A stretch of 64,000 nucleotides of DNA. It comes from Nocardia blacklockiae (lineage in GTDB: Bacteria; Actinomycetota; Actinomycetes; Mycobacteriales; Mycobacteriaceae). Shown here piece by piece: positions 9,242 through 19,041 of this stretch (position 1 is the stretch's first letter; each line of letters opens with the position of its first letter). The stretch is from NCBI RefSeq assembly GCF_015477355.1, contig NZ_JADLRJ010000001.1, positions 124,001-188,000 on the forward strand, given 5' to 3'. A model generated the notes under the pieces. The model searched no databases, was not told the DNA's origin, and worked only from the letters and a program-made list of their open reading frames with translations. The translations under genes were made by a program, and so were the position numbers.

Positions 9242-10524
9242 CGGCGCACACCCCAGCGCCGGGCCAGCGCGCGCGGCGTCGGCTTGATCGTCACGAGGAA
9301 CACCACCATGGCCTGCACGACCGTGGAAACGTAAGCGGAGAGCCCGAATTCGCGTTCGATCTCCTGCCCGCCGACGCCCAGCGCGGTGAACAGGAAGCCG
9401 ACCACCAGCACCGCGCCGGGCCGGTTGCGGGCCAGCAGCGCGACCAGCAGCGCGGTGATCGGGTAACCGCTGCCGTCCAGCGCGCCGTCGATGAGCCGAT
9501 AGTGCGAGCCGAGCACGACCAGCGCGCCCATCAGCCCGGCGAGGGCGCCGCCGGTGGCCATATTGGCGACGACGGCGCGCGGCGCGCGGATGCCGACCGC
9601 GTCGGCGAACCGCGGATTGAGCCCGATGATCCGCGTCTCGAACCCGATCGGCAGCCGCGTGCCGACGAACACGCACCCGGCGAAGACCGCGGCGACCACC
9701 GCCAGCGACCAGTTCACCCCGGACCCGAGCAAGGTCAGCAGGTGGGTGCGGCCGAACCGGTCGGCCAGAAATCGGCCCGCCGCGGAGTCCGGCCCGGCGA
9801 GCGCACCCAGCCGCCGCTCGCGCGGCACGCTGCGCGAGGCGTCGCGCGCCGAGGCCGGGTCCTTCAGCACCGTCTTGATCAGATACGAGGTGATCGAGAC
9901 GACCGGATAGTTCAGCAGCAGCGACGTCGCGAAAACCGGTGCGCCCAAACGGGTGTAGAGCACGGCCGAGGTCCCGGACAGCAGCGCCCCGGCCAGTGCG
10001 GCCGCCGCGAACGCGGCGAGCATCGCGAGCGGCGCGGGACCGGGCGCGCCCAGCACCGCGACCGTGCCCGCCAGCCCGCCCGCGACGAACTGTCCCGCAC
10101 CACCGAGATTGAACTGCCCGGCCCGGAACGAGAACGACAGCGCCAGCCCGATCACCGGAACAGCCTGCTGCACAGTGGTCACCAGCCCCGCCCCGCTCAA
10201 CGCCCCGCGCCACATACTCCCGTAGACCGCCCCCGGATCGTGCCCGGTAGCAGCGAACAGAACCGTCGTCGCCACCCCGGTCAGCAACACGGCAGCGGCG
10301 ACATCGGCAACCTGCACACGATCCGGTCGGCTCGTTCGCAGCCGAGCAGCAAGACGCGACAGGAACCGCGAAGCGCCGCTCGCGTCCTCGCCGGACACGA
10401 ATGTGGTCGCCGCGGGGTGCTCGGTCTCCTGGTCGTGTGTGGTCGGCAGGGCGGTTGTGCTCGGCGGGGCAGGGGAGGTGGGTGCGGCGGGCGTGGTTGG
10501 GTCCGGGTGTTCGGGGGTGCTCAT
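9238..10524 (-). CDS. BMP-type ABC transporter permease (first subunit)
   Basis: A 428-residue permease of the same family as its downstream neighbour, with a Pro/Thr-rich cytoplasmic N-terminal extension of about 70 residues before the first membrane segment. FSFRAGQFNLGGAGQF is the family's N-I/L-G-G-x-GQ signature. It overlaps the ATPase gene upstream and the second permease downstream by 4 nt each, so translation is coupled. The expected role is formation of the import pore with the second permease. Confidence 0.88.
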   Translation of the reverse strand: MSTPEHPDPTTPAAPTSPAPPSTTALPTTHDQETEHPAATTFVSGEDASGASRFLSRLAARLRTSRPDRVQVADVAAAVLLTGVATTVLFAATGHDPGAVYGSMWRGALSGAGLVTTVQQAVPVIGLALSFSFRAGQFNLGGAGQFVAGGLAGTVAVLGAPGPAPLAMLAAFAAAALAGALLSGTSAVLYTRLGAPVFATSLLLNYPVVSITSYLIKTVLKDPASARDASRSVPRERRLGALAGPDSAAGRFLADRFGRTHLLTLLGSGVNWSLAVVAAVFAGCVFVGTRLPIGFETRIIGLNPRFADAVGIRAPRAVVANMATGGALAGLMGALVVLGSHYRLIDGALDGSGYPITALLVALLARNRPGAVLVVGFLFTALGVGGQEIEREFGLSAYVSTVVQAMVVFLVTIKPTPRALARRWGVRR

Positions 10525-12041
10525 GCGGCGCTCGGGGTGGGGGTGGGGGAGCCGCCGGACATCAGTGCGCCGAGTTGTTCGGGGTCGGCGTGGGCGCCGT
10601 CGAACTCGCCGACCAGGCGGCCGCCGGTCAGCACCAGGATGCGGTCGGCGAGGGTGAGCAGTTCGGTCAGCTCGGTGGAGATCAGCAGGATCGCGCCGCC
10701 TCGCGCGCGGTACTCGTCGAGCCGCCGGTAGATGAATTCGATGGCGCCCAGATCGACGCCGCGGGTCGGCTGCTCGGCGAGCAGCAGCGGCGCGTCGTGC
10801 GCGAGTTCCCTTGCTACCACCAGCTTCTGGGTGTTGCCGCCGGACAGCGTGCGCACCGGCGCGGCGGGGTCGGGCAGCCGGACGCCGAACCGCTCGATCA
10901 GGTGCTCGGCGTGCGCCCGCAGCGCCCGCGGCCGCAGCAGTCCGCGGACCGCGAGCGGGGGAGCGCGGTGGAATCCGGCGGCGAGGTTGACCACGGCGTC
11001 GGCGTCGCGGGCCACGCCGTCGCGATTGCGGTCCTCGGTGATGTGCGCCAGCCCGCGGGCACGACGCTCGGTGTGCCCGGCCGCGGTGACGTCGACACCG
11101 GCCAGGGTAACGGTGCCCGCGATTCCGGTCAGATGTCCTGCGACGGTGGCCGCCAGCGCTTCCTGGCCGTTGCCCGCCACCCCGGCGATCCCGACGATCT
11201 CACCGGCCCGCACGGTCAGCGACAGCCCGTGCAGCGCGCCGCGTCGCCCGCCGGTGCGGACCCGGTCGAGGGTCAGCACCGGCGCGCCCGGCGGTCGCGT
11301 CGCCCGCCGCGGCCGCAGGTCGACCTGCCGCCCGGTCAGGTGCCGGGCGAGTTCGGCGCTCGTGGTGTCGCGCACCGCGGCGGCGAACACCCGCCGCCCG
11401 TCGCGCAGCACGACGACCCGGTCGGCGACGGCGGTCACCTCGTCGAGTTTGTGGGTGATCAGGATGACCGCGCGGCCGTCGTCGGCGAACGCGCGCAGCA
11501 CCCGGAACAGCTCGCGGGTCTCGCCGGGTGTCAGCACGCCGGTCGGCTCGTCGAGGATGAGCAGTTCCGCGCCCCGGTACAGCGCCTTGAGGATCTCGAC
11601 GCGCTGCAGCACCCCGACCGGCAGGTCGGCCACCGGCGCGGCCACCGGCACCTCGAGCCCGTACTCCGCGGCGAGCGCGCGCACCTGCCGGATCGCGGTC
11701 CGGCGACGCAGCAGCCCCCACCGACCCGGTTCGGCGCCGTAGACGATGTTCTCGACCGCGGACAGCTGGTCGAAGAGCTGGAAGTGCTGGAACACCATGC
11801 CGAGCCCGTGCGCGATAGCCGCTGCGGGCGAATCGAATTCGACCGGCCGCCCGTCGATCAGGATGCGGCCGGAGTCCGGGCCGAGCATGCCGTAGAGAAT
11901 CGACACGAGCGTGGATTTGCCCGCCCCGTTCTCCCCGACCAGAGCCAAGATCTCGCCGCGCCCGACGGTCAGGGAGACGGCGTCGTTGGCCAGGACGGCG
12001 CCGAACCGCTTGGTGATCGCCTCGAGTTCCAGCGTGTGCAT
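10521..12041 (-). CDS. BMP-type ABC transporter ATP-binding protein (double NBD)
   Basis: A 506-residue protein with two fused nucleotide-binding domains. The first has an intact Walker A (GENGAGKSTL), signature VGVLQRVEI and Walker B LLILDEPT. The second has a degenerate P-loop (GVAGNGQEAL) with signature LSGGNTQK and AEQPTRGVD. This is the usual layout of the nucleoside/sugar (RbsA/YufO-like) group. The ATG at 12041 lies 8 nt after the lipoprotein stop and overlaps the next gene by 4 nt. Confidence 0.9.
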   Translation of the reverse strand: MHTLELEAITKRFGAVLANDAVSLTVGRGEILALVGENGAGKSTLVSILYGMLGPDSGRILIDGRPVEFDSPAAAIAHGLGMVFQHFQLFDQLSAVENIVYGAEPGRWGLLRRRTAIRQVRALAAEYGLEVPVAAPVADLPVGVLQRVEILKALYRGAELLILDEPTGVLTPGETRELFRVLRAFADDGRAVILITHKLDEVTAVADRVVVLRDGRRVFAAAVRDTTSAELARHLTGRQVDLRPRRATRPPGAPVLTLDRVRTGGRRGALHGLSLTVRAGEIVGIAGVAGNGQEALAATVAGHLTGIAGTVTLAGVDVTAAGHTERRARGLAHITEDRNRDGVARDADAVVNLAAGFHRAPPLAVRGLLRPRALRAHAEHLIERFGVRLPDPAAPVRTLSGGNTQKLVVARELAHDAPLLLAEQPTRGVDLGAIEFIYRRLDEYRARGGAILLISTELTELLTLADRILVLTGGRLVGEFDGAHADPEQLGALMSGGSPTPTPSAA

Positions 12042-12049
12042 CGGGCGGC

Positions 12050-13105
12050 CTAGTTGTCGGCGTGCGGAATCGTGACGTGCCCGGCCACGATCGCGTCGCG
12101 CGCCTCGCGGACCCGCTGCAGCACGTCGGGGTGCCGCAGGATCACGCAACCGCTCGCGGCGGCGTCGGCGGTCAGGCTCGTCACGGTCGAACCGTCCTGT
12201 GCCAGGCCGAATTCGGTGGAGGTACCGCCCGGGGCGCCCTGGCGGACCTGGGTGAGCAGGTCGAGCACCACCTTGTCGACGCGTTTGATCGCGTTGTCCA
12301 CCACGACGCCCGGCGCCTGCGGGCACTGGTTGACGTCGACGCCGTAGGCGAGCACGTCGCGGCTCTGCGCGGCCGCCTCGAACACGCCGCCGTTGCCGCC
12401 GCCGGTCACCGCGTACACCTGGTCGGCGCCGGTGTGAATCGTGGTGAGCGCCAACTCTTTCGACCGCGCGGGGTCGCCCACGGCGTTCTCGCCGCCGACG
12501 AACAGCTGGGAGTCGAGCACCTGCGGGTTAACGCTGCGCGCCCCCAGGGCGAAGGCGTCGGACCAGCGATGGAAGAACGGGGAGTCCTTGGCCGCGACGG
12601 TGCCGATGCGGCCGCCGCGGGTGAGCAGCCCGGCCTCCACACCGAGCAGATACGACGACTCGTACTCCTTGAACTTCCCGCACCGCAGATTCTCCGGCAC
12701 CTGCGGCGGGCAGGAGTCGACCAGGACGAACTGCTGGTCGGGATGGCGTTCGGCCAATTCGACGGCGAGATCGTTGAATTCGTAAGTGATCAGCACGATG
12801 GCCAGGGGCCGGCGGGCGATGGCGGCCTCCAGATTCGCCCGGCGCGACTGCTCGTCGGTGCTCTCGTAGGTGCGGGCCCGCGCACCCAGCGCGGCGGCCG
12901 CCCGCTCGGTGCCGGTCCTGCCGAGTTCGAGGAACTGGTTCTGCCCGATCGGCGCGTTGGTGACGTAGATGATCTCCGCGGCGCCGGCGTCGGCGGAAGT
13001 GCCGCCGCCGCAGGCGGTTACGGCCCCGAACAGCAGCGCCGCGACGGTCGCGCAGAGCGCGCGGACGGTGCGCCGGGCGGAGGGGAGAGCGTCGACTGCG
13101 GCCAT
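12050..13105 (-). CDS. BMP-family substrate-binding lipoprotein
   Basis: A 351-residue lipoprotein with lipobox VTAC near residue 32 and a type-I periplasmic-binding fold. The segments VDSCPPQVPENLRCGKFKEYESSYLLGVEAG and AVTGGGNGG match the BMP (PnrA-like) family in position and spacing. It captures the ligand outside the membrane for the ABC transporter encoded by the next three genes. PnrA-like proteins bind purine nucleosides, so a nucleoside is the best guess. It is the first gene of the four-gene operon. Confidence 0.88.
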   Translation of the reverse strand: MAAVDALPSARRTVRALCATVAALLFGAVTACGGGTSADAGAAEIIYVTNAPIGQNQFLELGRTGTERAAAALGARARTYESTDEQSRRANLEAAIARRPLAIVLITYEFNDLAVELAERHPDQQFVLVDSCPPQVPENLRCGKFKEYESSYLLGVEAGLLTRGGRIGTVAAKDSPFFHRWSDAFALGARSVNPQVLDSQLFVGGENAVGDPARSKELALTTIHTGADQVYAVTGGGNGGVFEAAAQSRDVLAYGVDVNQCPQAPGVVVDNAIKRVDKVVLDLLTQVRQGAPGGTSTEFGLAQDGSTVTSLTADAAASGCVILRHPDVLQRVREARDAIVAGHVTIPHADN

Positions 13106-13273
13106 GGACTACCTCGTTGTCGTGCCGTTCCGGTGGCGGGCGAGCGCGCCCGCCGCCACCGTTTCCTGCCGAAATTAACGCCGCAACAAGGCATTTGCCG
13201 GAAGACATTCACTCACCCTGGTCGCAACGATGGGCACCGGCGGCCTGCCGGGCGCACAATGGCGGGCCCGCGG

Positions 13274-13900
13274 CTAGCCGCGCCCGCTCAGCGCCGCCAG
13301 CCACCGGCGGATGGCGGGCCGCAGGTCGGCGCGCCCGGCCGGGGTGCCGGGAGTGAGGCCGAGCAGGGAGCGCGCGCCGTGCAGGCGGTCGAAGAGCAGG
13401 CCTTCGAGCAGGCTGACGAGATCGCGGGCGGCGCGAGCGGGGTCGTCGGCGCCGAGCGTGGTGAGCAGCGATTCGGCGGCGGTGGGCGAGAACAGGCAGA
13501 CGGCCAGCGCGCCGCGCAGGTCGTCGTTCCCGGCCGTGTCGGCGGCGAGGGCGTAGCGGGCCAGCGCGTCGCGGCGGCGGTCGCCCAGGAGCAGATCCAG
13601 TTGTCCCACAACGAGTTCGGTGGCGCGGTCGAGCGGATCGGCGGGTTCGGCCGGTGTGTCCAGGGCGGTGTGGAAGGCGTCGCGGGACGCCGCGGTCAGG
13701 TGGGTGATGGCCGCGGTGAGCAGGTCGTGGCGGGTGCGGTAGTAGTACGACGTCGAGCCGCGGGCGATGCCGAGGCGATCATCGACGGCGTGGTGGGTGA
13801 CCGCGCGATTGCCGCCCGCGGCCGCCAGGTCCAGGACCGCTTCGCAGATCGCGTGGCGACGCGGGGGAGTGTTGTCCGAGGTCGACCGTGCCGCTGCCAC
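13274..13900 (-). CDS. TetR-family regulator
   Basis: A 208-residue regulator with an N-terminal HTH (about residues 15-60: AVTHHAVDDRLGIARGSTSYYYRTRHDLL is the region, with the STSYYYR core) and a helical ligand domain. It lies upstream of the BMP transporter operon in the same direction, 168 bp apart, and may control it. The GTG start has no good ribosome site. TAGAGT (13912-13907) ends 6 nt before it, so a leaderless transcript is plausible. A tandem repeat array lies just upstream. Confidence 0.8.
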   Translation of the reverse strand: MAAARSTSDNTPPRRHAICEAVLDLAAAGGNRAVTHHAVDDRLGIARGSTSYYYRTRHDLLTAAITHLTAASRDAFHTALDTPAEPADPLDRATELVVGQLDLLLGDRRRDALARYALAADTAGNDDLRGALAVCLFSPTAAESLLTTLGADDPARAARDLVSLLEGLLFDRLHGARSLLGLTPGTPAGRADLRPAIRRWLAALSGRG

Positions 13901-13915
13901 CGCTCGACTCTATGT

Positions 13916-14031
13916 CTGTAGAGACGGGTGCGGCAAGGCCGCGATCTGTAGCGATGGGTGCGGCAAGGTCGCAGTCTGTAGCGATGTGGCAAGGTCGCAG
14001 TCTGTGGCGAAGGGTGCGGCACGGTCGCGGC
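13916..14031. repeat. Four tandem copies of a ~30-bp non-coding repeat
   Basis: Four copies follow each other at 13916-13945, 13946-13975, 13976-14001 and 14002-14031. The core is CTGTAGCGATGGGTGCGGCA followed by AGGTCGCAGT. Copy 3 lacks 4 bp. The array fills the gap between the TetR start and the flavodoxin stop, covering roughly -20 to -130 of the TetR promoter. It could be a multi-site operator or a simple slippage product. Confidence 0.75.
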
Positions 14032-14039
14032 GCGCGGGC

Positions 14040-14495
14040 TCAGGAGGTGGTGATGCGGGTGCGCAGGCTCTCGGCGAACGTGCGCGCGGCCGTCAGATCG
14101 TCGGTATCGGGACGGCCCTTCCGGATACCGCCGAACGGCTTGAACGGCAGCCAGGTGTCCCACGCGCGGCAGGAGAAGGTGTCCACCACCTGAAAGCCCT
14201 TGCGCTCCAGCAGTTTCACGAGCGGACGGGCGAAAGGCGGGAAACCGCTGGTGGCGAACACGAACGCGCGTCCCCGCCCGCCGTCCGGAAGCGACCGCAC
14301 GAAGCCGCGCAGCCGGGGATGGAAGGCCTGGTTGAAGATTCCCGACCCGAACCCGACCACGTCGTACTCGGCGAGTTCGGCGGCCCCCACCTCCTCGGGT
14401 TCGACCACCCGCGCGCCGAGTACCTCGCCCATGACCTCGGCAACGCGCCTCGTATTGCCGTGCGAGACGGACACGCACACGATCATCGCCTTCAT
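14040..14495 (-). CDS. Flavodoxin-like protein
   Basis: A 151-residue flavodoxin fold protein. The FMN phosphate-binding loop is SVSHGNTRRVAEVM near residues 7-20, and VVGFGSGIFNQ and FVFATSGFPPFARPL form the later flavin loops. Length is typical of short-chain flavodoxins or menaquinone-dependent oxidoreductases of the HemG type. The ATG at 14495 is chosen because AAAGGGG lies 7 nt upstream. Cytoplasmic electron transfer is expected; no partner is adjacent. Confidence 0.8.
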   Translation of the reverse strand: MKAMIVCVSVSHGNTRRVAEVMGEVLGARVVEPEEVGAAELAEYDVVGFGSGIFNQAFHPRLRGFVRSLPDGGRGRAFVFATSGFPPFARPLVKLLERKGFQVVDTFSCRAWDTWLPFKPFGGIRKGRPDTDDLTAARTFAESLRTRITTS

Positions 14496-14734
14496 GACGA
14501 CGCCCCTTTCCCCGGCCCGGCGCGTGCGCCGAGCGTCGTTGTCACGCATGTCGGACAGATTTCGCGACCCGCCCCCTGTCGACCCTATCGCCCGCCGAGT
14601 GCCGGGCCGGGCTTCCGCACGGCTGTCGCGGTGGCTTCCGCCCTCGCGACCTGGAATCTCACTGAGTCGAACCCTTCAGCGCGCCCCGGCGTGGCTCTAC
14701 TCTCGCACGGCGAGTCGACGAAGGAAGGGGCAAC

Positions 14735-16084
14735 ATGTCGTTGCTGGACACCGCGTCGGCGGACGCACGCGCGGACGAACACGGCGCCGGAGGGGATGCG
14801 CCGCTGGGCGCCGCGGAAACCCGCACCGCGATCGCGGCGAGCCTGATCGGCACGACCGTCGAGTGGTACGACTTCTTCCTCTACTCCACCGCCGCGGGCA
14901 TCGTCTTCGACAAGCTGTTCTTCCCCGACAGCAGCGCGTTCGTCGGCACCATGCTGTCGTTCGCGACCTTCGCCGTCGGGTTCGTGATGCGGCCGGTCGG
15001 CGGGCTGGTGTTCGGGCACATCGGCGACCGCATCGGGCGCAAGCGCACTCTGGCGCTGACGATGGCGATCATGGGCGGCTCCACCGCGCTGATGGGTGTG
15101 CTGCCCACCAGCGCCGCCATCGGCATCACCGCTCCGATCCTGTTGCTGGGCTTGCGGATTCTGCAGGGCTTCGCGCTGGGCGGCGAGTGGGCCGGGGCGG
15201 TGCTGCTGGCCGTCGAGCACAGCCCGCGCCGGAAGGTCGGGGTGTTCGGGTCCTACCCGCAGGTCGGGCTGGCGCTCGGATTGGCCTTGGGCACCGGGGT
15301 TTTCGCGCTGCTGCGCGCCACGCTCAGCGAGTCGGCGTTCCTCGACTACGGGTGGCGGATCGCGTTCGGGGCCAGCGTGGTGCTCGTGGTGATCGGCCTG
15401 GTGGTGCGGTTGCGGATCGACGAGACGCCCGCGTTCCGGGAGATCGACCGGCTCAACCGCATCTCGAAGGTGCCGGTGGTCGAGCTGTTCCGCAACGTGC
15501 GGACCCGGCGCAACACCGTGCTCGGCCTGCTGTCGCGGTGGGGCGAGGGCGCGGCGTTCAACACCTGGGGCGTGTTCGCGATCAGCTTCGCGACCGGGCA
15601 CCTGGGCTTCCGGCAGGTGCCGGTGCTCACCTCGGTCACCATTGCCGCGCTGGTGATGGCCGCGCTCATCCCGGTGTCGGGCCGGCTGACCGACAGGTAC
15701 GGGCCCAGGCGGGTCTACACGGTCGGCATCGCGGCCTACGGGCTGCTGGTGTTTCCGGTGTTCGCGCTGTTCGAAGTCGGCGATATCGTGGTGTTCACGG
15801 TCGCGATCATCGCGGTGTTCGGCGTGGCGCACGCGCTGTTCTACGGCGCGCAGGGCACCCTGTACGCCGGTCTGTACCCGCCCGAAGTGCGATACACCGG
15901 ACTGTCTTTCGTGTACCAGGTCTCGGGCGTCTACGCCTCGGGCGTCACCCCGATGATCGTCACCGCGCTCATCGCCGCGGCCGGCGGCATGCCGTGGCTG
16001 GCCTGCGGCTACCTGGTGGCGACCGCGGTGGTGAGCGTGATCGCGACCCTGTTCATCAGCGAGGACGACCGGCTCACCGCCTGA
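14735..16084 (+). CDS. MHS-family MFS symporter (ShiA/ProP-like)
   Basis: A 449-residue, 12-TM transporter of the metabolite:H+ symporter family. It starts with the typical IGTTVEWYDFFLY motif, then GHIGDRIGRKRTL (motif A), GEWAGAVLL and GRLTDRYGPRRVY. Such proteins import dicarboxylates, shikimate, betaine or aromatic acids; the substrate is not predictable here. GGAAGGGG precedes the ATG. The gene converges on a reverse-strand NTF2-like gene 6 bp away. Confidence 0.88.
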   Translation: MSLLDTASADARADEHGAGGDAPLGAAETRTAIAASLIGTTVEWYDFFLYSTAAGIVFDKLFFPDSSAFVGTMLSFATFAVGFVMRPVGGLVFGHIGDRIGRKRTLALTMAIMGGSTALMGVLPTSAAIGITAPILLLGLRILQGFALGGEWAGAVLLAVEHSPRRKVGVFGSYPQVGLALGLALGTGVFALLRATLSESAFLDYGWRIAFGASVVLVVIGLVVRLRIDETPAFREIDRLNRISKVPVVELFRNVRTRRNTVLGLLSRWGEGAAFNTWGVFAISFATGHLGFRQVPVLTSVTIAALVMAALIPVSGRLTDRYGPRRVYTVGIAAYGLLVFPVFALFEVGDIVVFTVAIIAVFGVAHALFYGAQGTLYAGLYPPEVRYTGLSFVYQVSGVYASGVTPMIVTALIAAAGGMPWLACGYLVATAVVSVIATLFISEDDRLTA

Positions 16085-16090
16085 CCCGGC

Positions 16091-16501
16091 TCACGGCGCG
16101 CAGGCCGCCGCGACGGACACGCTGTTCTCGTAGAGGTGGTGCCGGGTGATGCGCCCGTCACGCACGGTCAGCCGCAGGGCGAACGGCCCGTCGAAGGTCT
16201 TGCCGGTGGCGCGCACCCTGCCGGACACCGCACCGAACAACACGGCGTCCGCGCCGTCGACGAGGATCGTATCGACGGTGGCCCGCGCCTCCTCGGGCAC
16301 CACGTGCGCCAGCAATTCCTCCAGCTGAGCGGCACATTCGGCCGCGGTGCGCCGGGGCCGGATCCACGGCACCCCCGGATTCTCCGCGAGCAGCCAGTCG
16401 ACCTCCTCGGCGAACAGCGCGGTCAAGGCCGCGGTATCCCCGGCGGCCCGGGCCGCGAGAAAAGCGTCGACGGTGCTCCGGGTCTCGGCTGCCGCACTCA
16501 T
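16091..16501 (-). CDS. NTF2-like (SnoaL-type) protein
   Basis: A 136-residue cone-shaped NTF2-fold protein: helix with VDAFLAARAAGD, strand with FAEEVDWLLAE, and a C-terminal sheet with FALRLTVRDGRITRHHLYEN. It closely resembles SnoaL-like or ketosteroid-isomerase-related proteins of unknown activity. TAGGAG precedes the ATG. No catalytic residues can be assigned with confidence. Confidence 0.75.
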   Translation of the reverse strand: MSAAAETRSTVDAFLAARAAGDTAALTALFAEEVDWLLAENPGVPWIRPRRTAAECAAQLEELLAHVVPEEARATVDTILVDGADAVLFGAVSGRVRATGKTFDGPFALRLTVRDGRITRHHLYENSVSVAAACAP

Positions 16502-16678
16502 GTGACTCTCCTACCTTCGGTGACTGTCGCGCACGACATTCCCACGCCCGCGGTGCCGCGTCGATTACGCCGGAGGTAAGCACCACGAGGGTGGACTCAC
16601 AGCGAATCCCCAGGGAGCGTCGGGCCGATCCCCAGGGGATTGCCGCAGCATGGGTGCGACACGCGCGAGAGGACTGCT

Positions 16679-18976
16679 ATGACGACGACGGAAGCGCCCG
16701 CCGATCGGGCCGAGCCCACCGCACCGCGAGAGGCGCCGCAGTGGCGTTCGCGCGGGAGACGCCTGCTGTTCGGGCCGCCCGAGCAGCCGCGGTGGGCCCG
16801 CCCGGCGTTGTGGGCGCTGCTGGTGGCGACGCTGGTGTTCTACCTGTGGGGTCTGAGCGCCCTGGGGTGGGCGAACGAGTACTACGCGGCCGCGGTGCAG
16901 GCCGGTACCCAGGACTGGAAGGCGCTGCTGTTCGGGTCGCTGGACGCGGGGAACGCGATCACCGTCGACAAGCCGCCCGCCTCGCTGTGGGTGATGGGGT
17001 TGTCGGGACGGTTGCTCGGATTCGGGACCTTCTCGATGCTGCTCCCGCAGGCGCTGATGGCCGTGGGCTCGGTCGCCCTGCTCTACGCGGCCGTGCGGCG
17101 GTGGAGCGGGCCTGAGGCCGGGCTGCTCGCGGGCGGAATCCTGGCGCTGACGCCGGTGGCGGTCACCATGTTCCGCGACAACAACCCCGACGCCCTGCTG
17201 GTGTTCCTGATGGTCGTCGCCGCCTACTGCGTGGTGCGCGCGACCGAGAACGGCAGCGGGCGGTGGCTGGCGCCGGCCGGCGTGGCAATCGGGTTCGGCT
17301 TCCTCACCAAGCTGTTGCAGGCGTTCCTGGTGTTGCCCGCGTTCGCGCTGGCCTTCCTGGTCGCCGCGCCGATCGGGCTCTGGCCGCGCATCTGGAAACT
17401 GCTGGGAGCCGCTGCGGCGGTGGTGGTTTCGTGCGGCTGGTACCTCGTGCTGGGCACGGTGTGGCCGGCCGACTCGCGACCCTACATCGGCGGTTCCACC
17501 GACAACAGCCTCCTGCAACTGGCGCTCGGCTACAACGGACTCGGCCGGGTCTTCGGCGGCAATGGCAACGGCGGGCCGGGTGGCGGCCCCCGCGGAGGCG
17601 GCCCGAGCGGTGGTCCCGGTGGCGGCCCCGGCGCGATGTTCGGCGGCGACACCGGGCTGACCAGGCTGTTCCGTGACGCCATGGGTACCGAGATCTCGTG
17701 GCTGCTCCCGGCGGCACTGCTCGGACTGGTCGCGCTGCTGTGGTTCACCCGGGCCACGCCCCGCACCGGCCGCACGCGGGCCGCGCTGCTCCTGTGGGGC
17801 GGTTGGGTGCTGGTCACCGGCCTGGTGTTCAGCTTCATGAAGGGCATCATCCACCCCTACTACACGGTCGCCTTGGCTCCGGCCCTGGCGGCACTGGTGG
17901 CGCTGACGGTCGTCGAATTGTGGCGCGCCAGAACGGATTTCACGGCACGCGCGGTGCTCGGCGCGATGTCGGCGGTGACCGGCGTGTGGGGGTTCGTGCT
18001 CCTCGGCCGCACACCCGAGTGGTTCCCGGTGCTGCGCTGGGTCGTACTGATCGGCTGCCTGCTGGTCGCCGCGGTCCTGGTCGTCGGTGCGCACCGACTC
18101 GGCAAGCTGACCGCGGCCGTCGCCGCGGCGGGCCTGGTGACCGGCCTCGCCGGCCCGGCGGCCTTCGCGCTAGACAATGTGGCCGTGGCGGATTCGCACA
18201 CCGGCGGCATGCCCACCTCGGGCCCGAAGACCGATCGCGGCGGCTGGGGCGGACCGCGCCCCGCGGGCCAGGGCGGCGGACCGGGTGACGGAGGGACGAA
18301 TACCCCTGGCGCTCCGGGGGTTCCGGGTGTTCCAGGCGGTACGAACGGCCCGGGCGGCTTCGGCCCGGGCGGCTTCGGCCCGGACGCACCGCGCATACCG
18401 GGCGCTCCCGACGGCCCCGGCGGTTCGAACGGTACGCAGCCTCCAGGCTCCGGCGGAATGGGCGCCCCCGGTGCTCCGGGCTTCGAAGGCCAAGGCGGAC
18501 AGGGCGTTCCGGGCAGCGGCCGAGGTTCTGGTGGCTCGGAGGGTCCGGGAGAAATGGGAGCGCCGGGCGAAACGCCCTCGGGCGCAAGGGGTGACGGCGG
18601 GGACGCGGCTCGGCGGAACGGCCCGGGGAGTTCGGCGGACAATGCCGCCCTGCGGGAGTTGCTGGAGCACACCGACAATCGCTGGGCGGCGGCCGCGATC
18701 GGGTCCCACGAGGTCAGCAGTCTCGAACTGGCGACCGGGAAGTCCCTGATGGCGATCGGCGGATTCACCGGCGGCGACGCCTACCCGACCCTCGACCGCT
18801 TCCAGAAGTATGTCGCCGACGGCGAGATCCACTACTTCCTGGGCGGCAACGACGACCGCGGCGGTTTCGGCCGCTCCGGCACCAGCTCGGAGATCACGGC
18901 CTGGGTGAAGGCCCACTTCACCGCCACCGAGGTCGGCGGCACCACCGTCTACGACCTCACCAAGCCCGTGTCGTAG
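16679..18976 (+). CDS. GT39-family membrane glycosyltransferase with collagen-like tail
   Basis: A 765-residue polytopic protein of the PMT_2/ArnT-like (YkcB-type) group that takes sugar from a polyprenyl-phosphate donor on the outer face of the membrane. Family segments visible are NEYYAAAVQAGTQDWKALLFG, ITVDKPPASLW and DNNPDALLVFL. A Gly-rich loop occupies residues about 294-324. Residues about 507-655 are a collagen-like G-x-P/G-x-x stretch, followed by a conserved C-terminal domain (AAAIGSHEVSSLELATGK to the end). GAGAGGA precedes the ATG. A paralogue lies at 20427-22637. Confidence 0.85.
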   Translation: MTTTEAPADRAEPTAPREAPQWRSRGRRLLFGPPEQPRWARPALWALLVATLVFYLWGLSALGWANEYYAAAVQAGTQDWKALLFGSLDAGNAITVDKPPASLWVMGLSGRLLGFGTFSMLLPQALMAVGSVALLYAAVRRWSGPEAGLLAGGILALTPVAVTMFRDNNPDALLVFLMVVAAYCVVRATENGSGRWLAPAGVAIGFGFLTKLLQAFLVLPAFALAFLVAAPIGLWPRIWKLLGAAAAVVVSCGWYLVLGTVWPADSRPYIGGSTDNSLLQLALGYNGLGRVFGGNGNGGPGGGPRGGGPSGGPGGGPGAMFGGDTGLTRLFRDAMGTEISWLLPAALLGLVALLWFTRATPRTGRTRAALLLWGGWVLVTGLVFSFMKGIIHPYYTVALAPALAALVALTVVELWRARTDFTARAVLGAMSAVTGVWGFVLLGRTPEWFPVLRWVVLIGCLLVAAVLVVGAHRLGKLTAAVAAAGLVTGLAGPAAFALDNVAVADSHTGGMPTSGPKTDRGGWGGPRPAGQGGGPGDGGTNTPGAPGVPGVPGGTNGPGGFGPGGFGPDAPRIPGAPDGPGGSNGTQPPGSGGMGAPGAPGFEGQGGQGVPGSGRGSGGSEGPGEMGAPGETPSGARGDGGDAARRNGPGSSADNAALRELLEHTDNRWAAAAIGSHEVSSLELATGKSLMAIGGFTGGDAYPTLDRFQKYVADGEIHYFLGGNDDRGGFGRSGTSSEITAWVKAHFTATEVGGTTVYDLTKPVS

Positions 18977-19041
18977 CACCCACGCTGCCGCCTCCGCTCA
19001 AAACGCTTGTGCGGCAGAACAACCCGCCTTCCGGCGCCCTC

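Noticed and set aside
13106-13273. Riboswitch ahead of the nucleoside-type ABC operon
   Set aside because: No conserved purine-, preQ1- or other known aptamer core could be recognised in this 168-bp leader.
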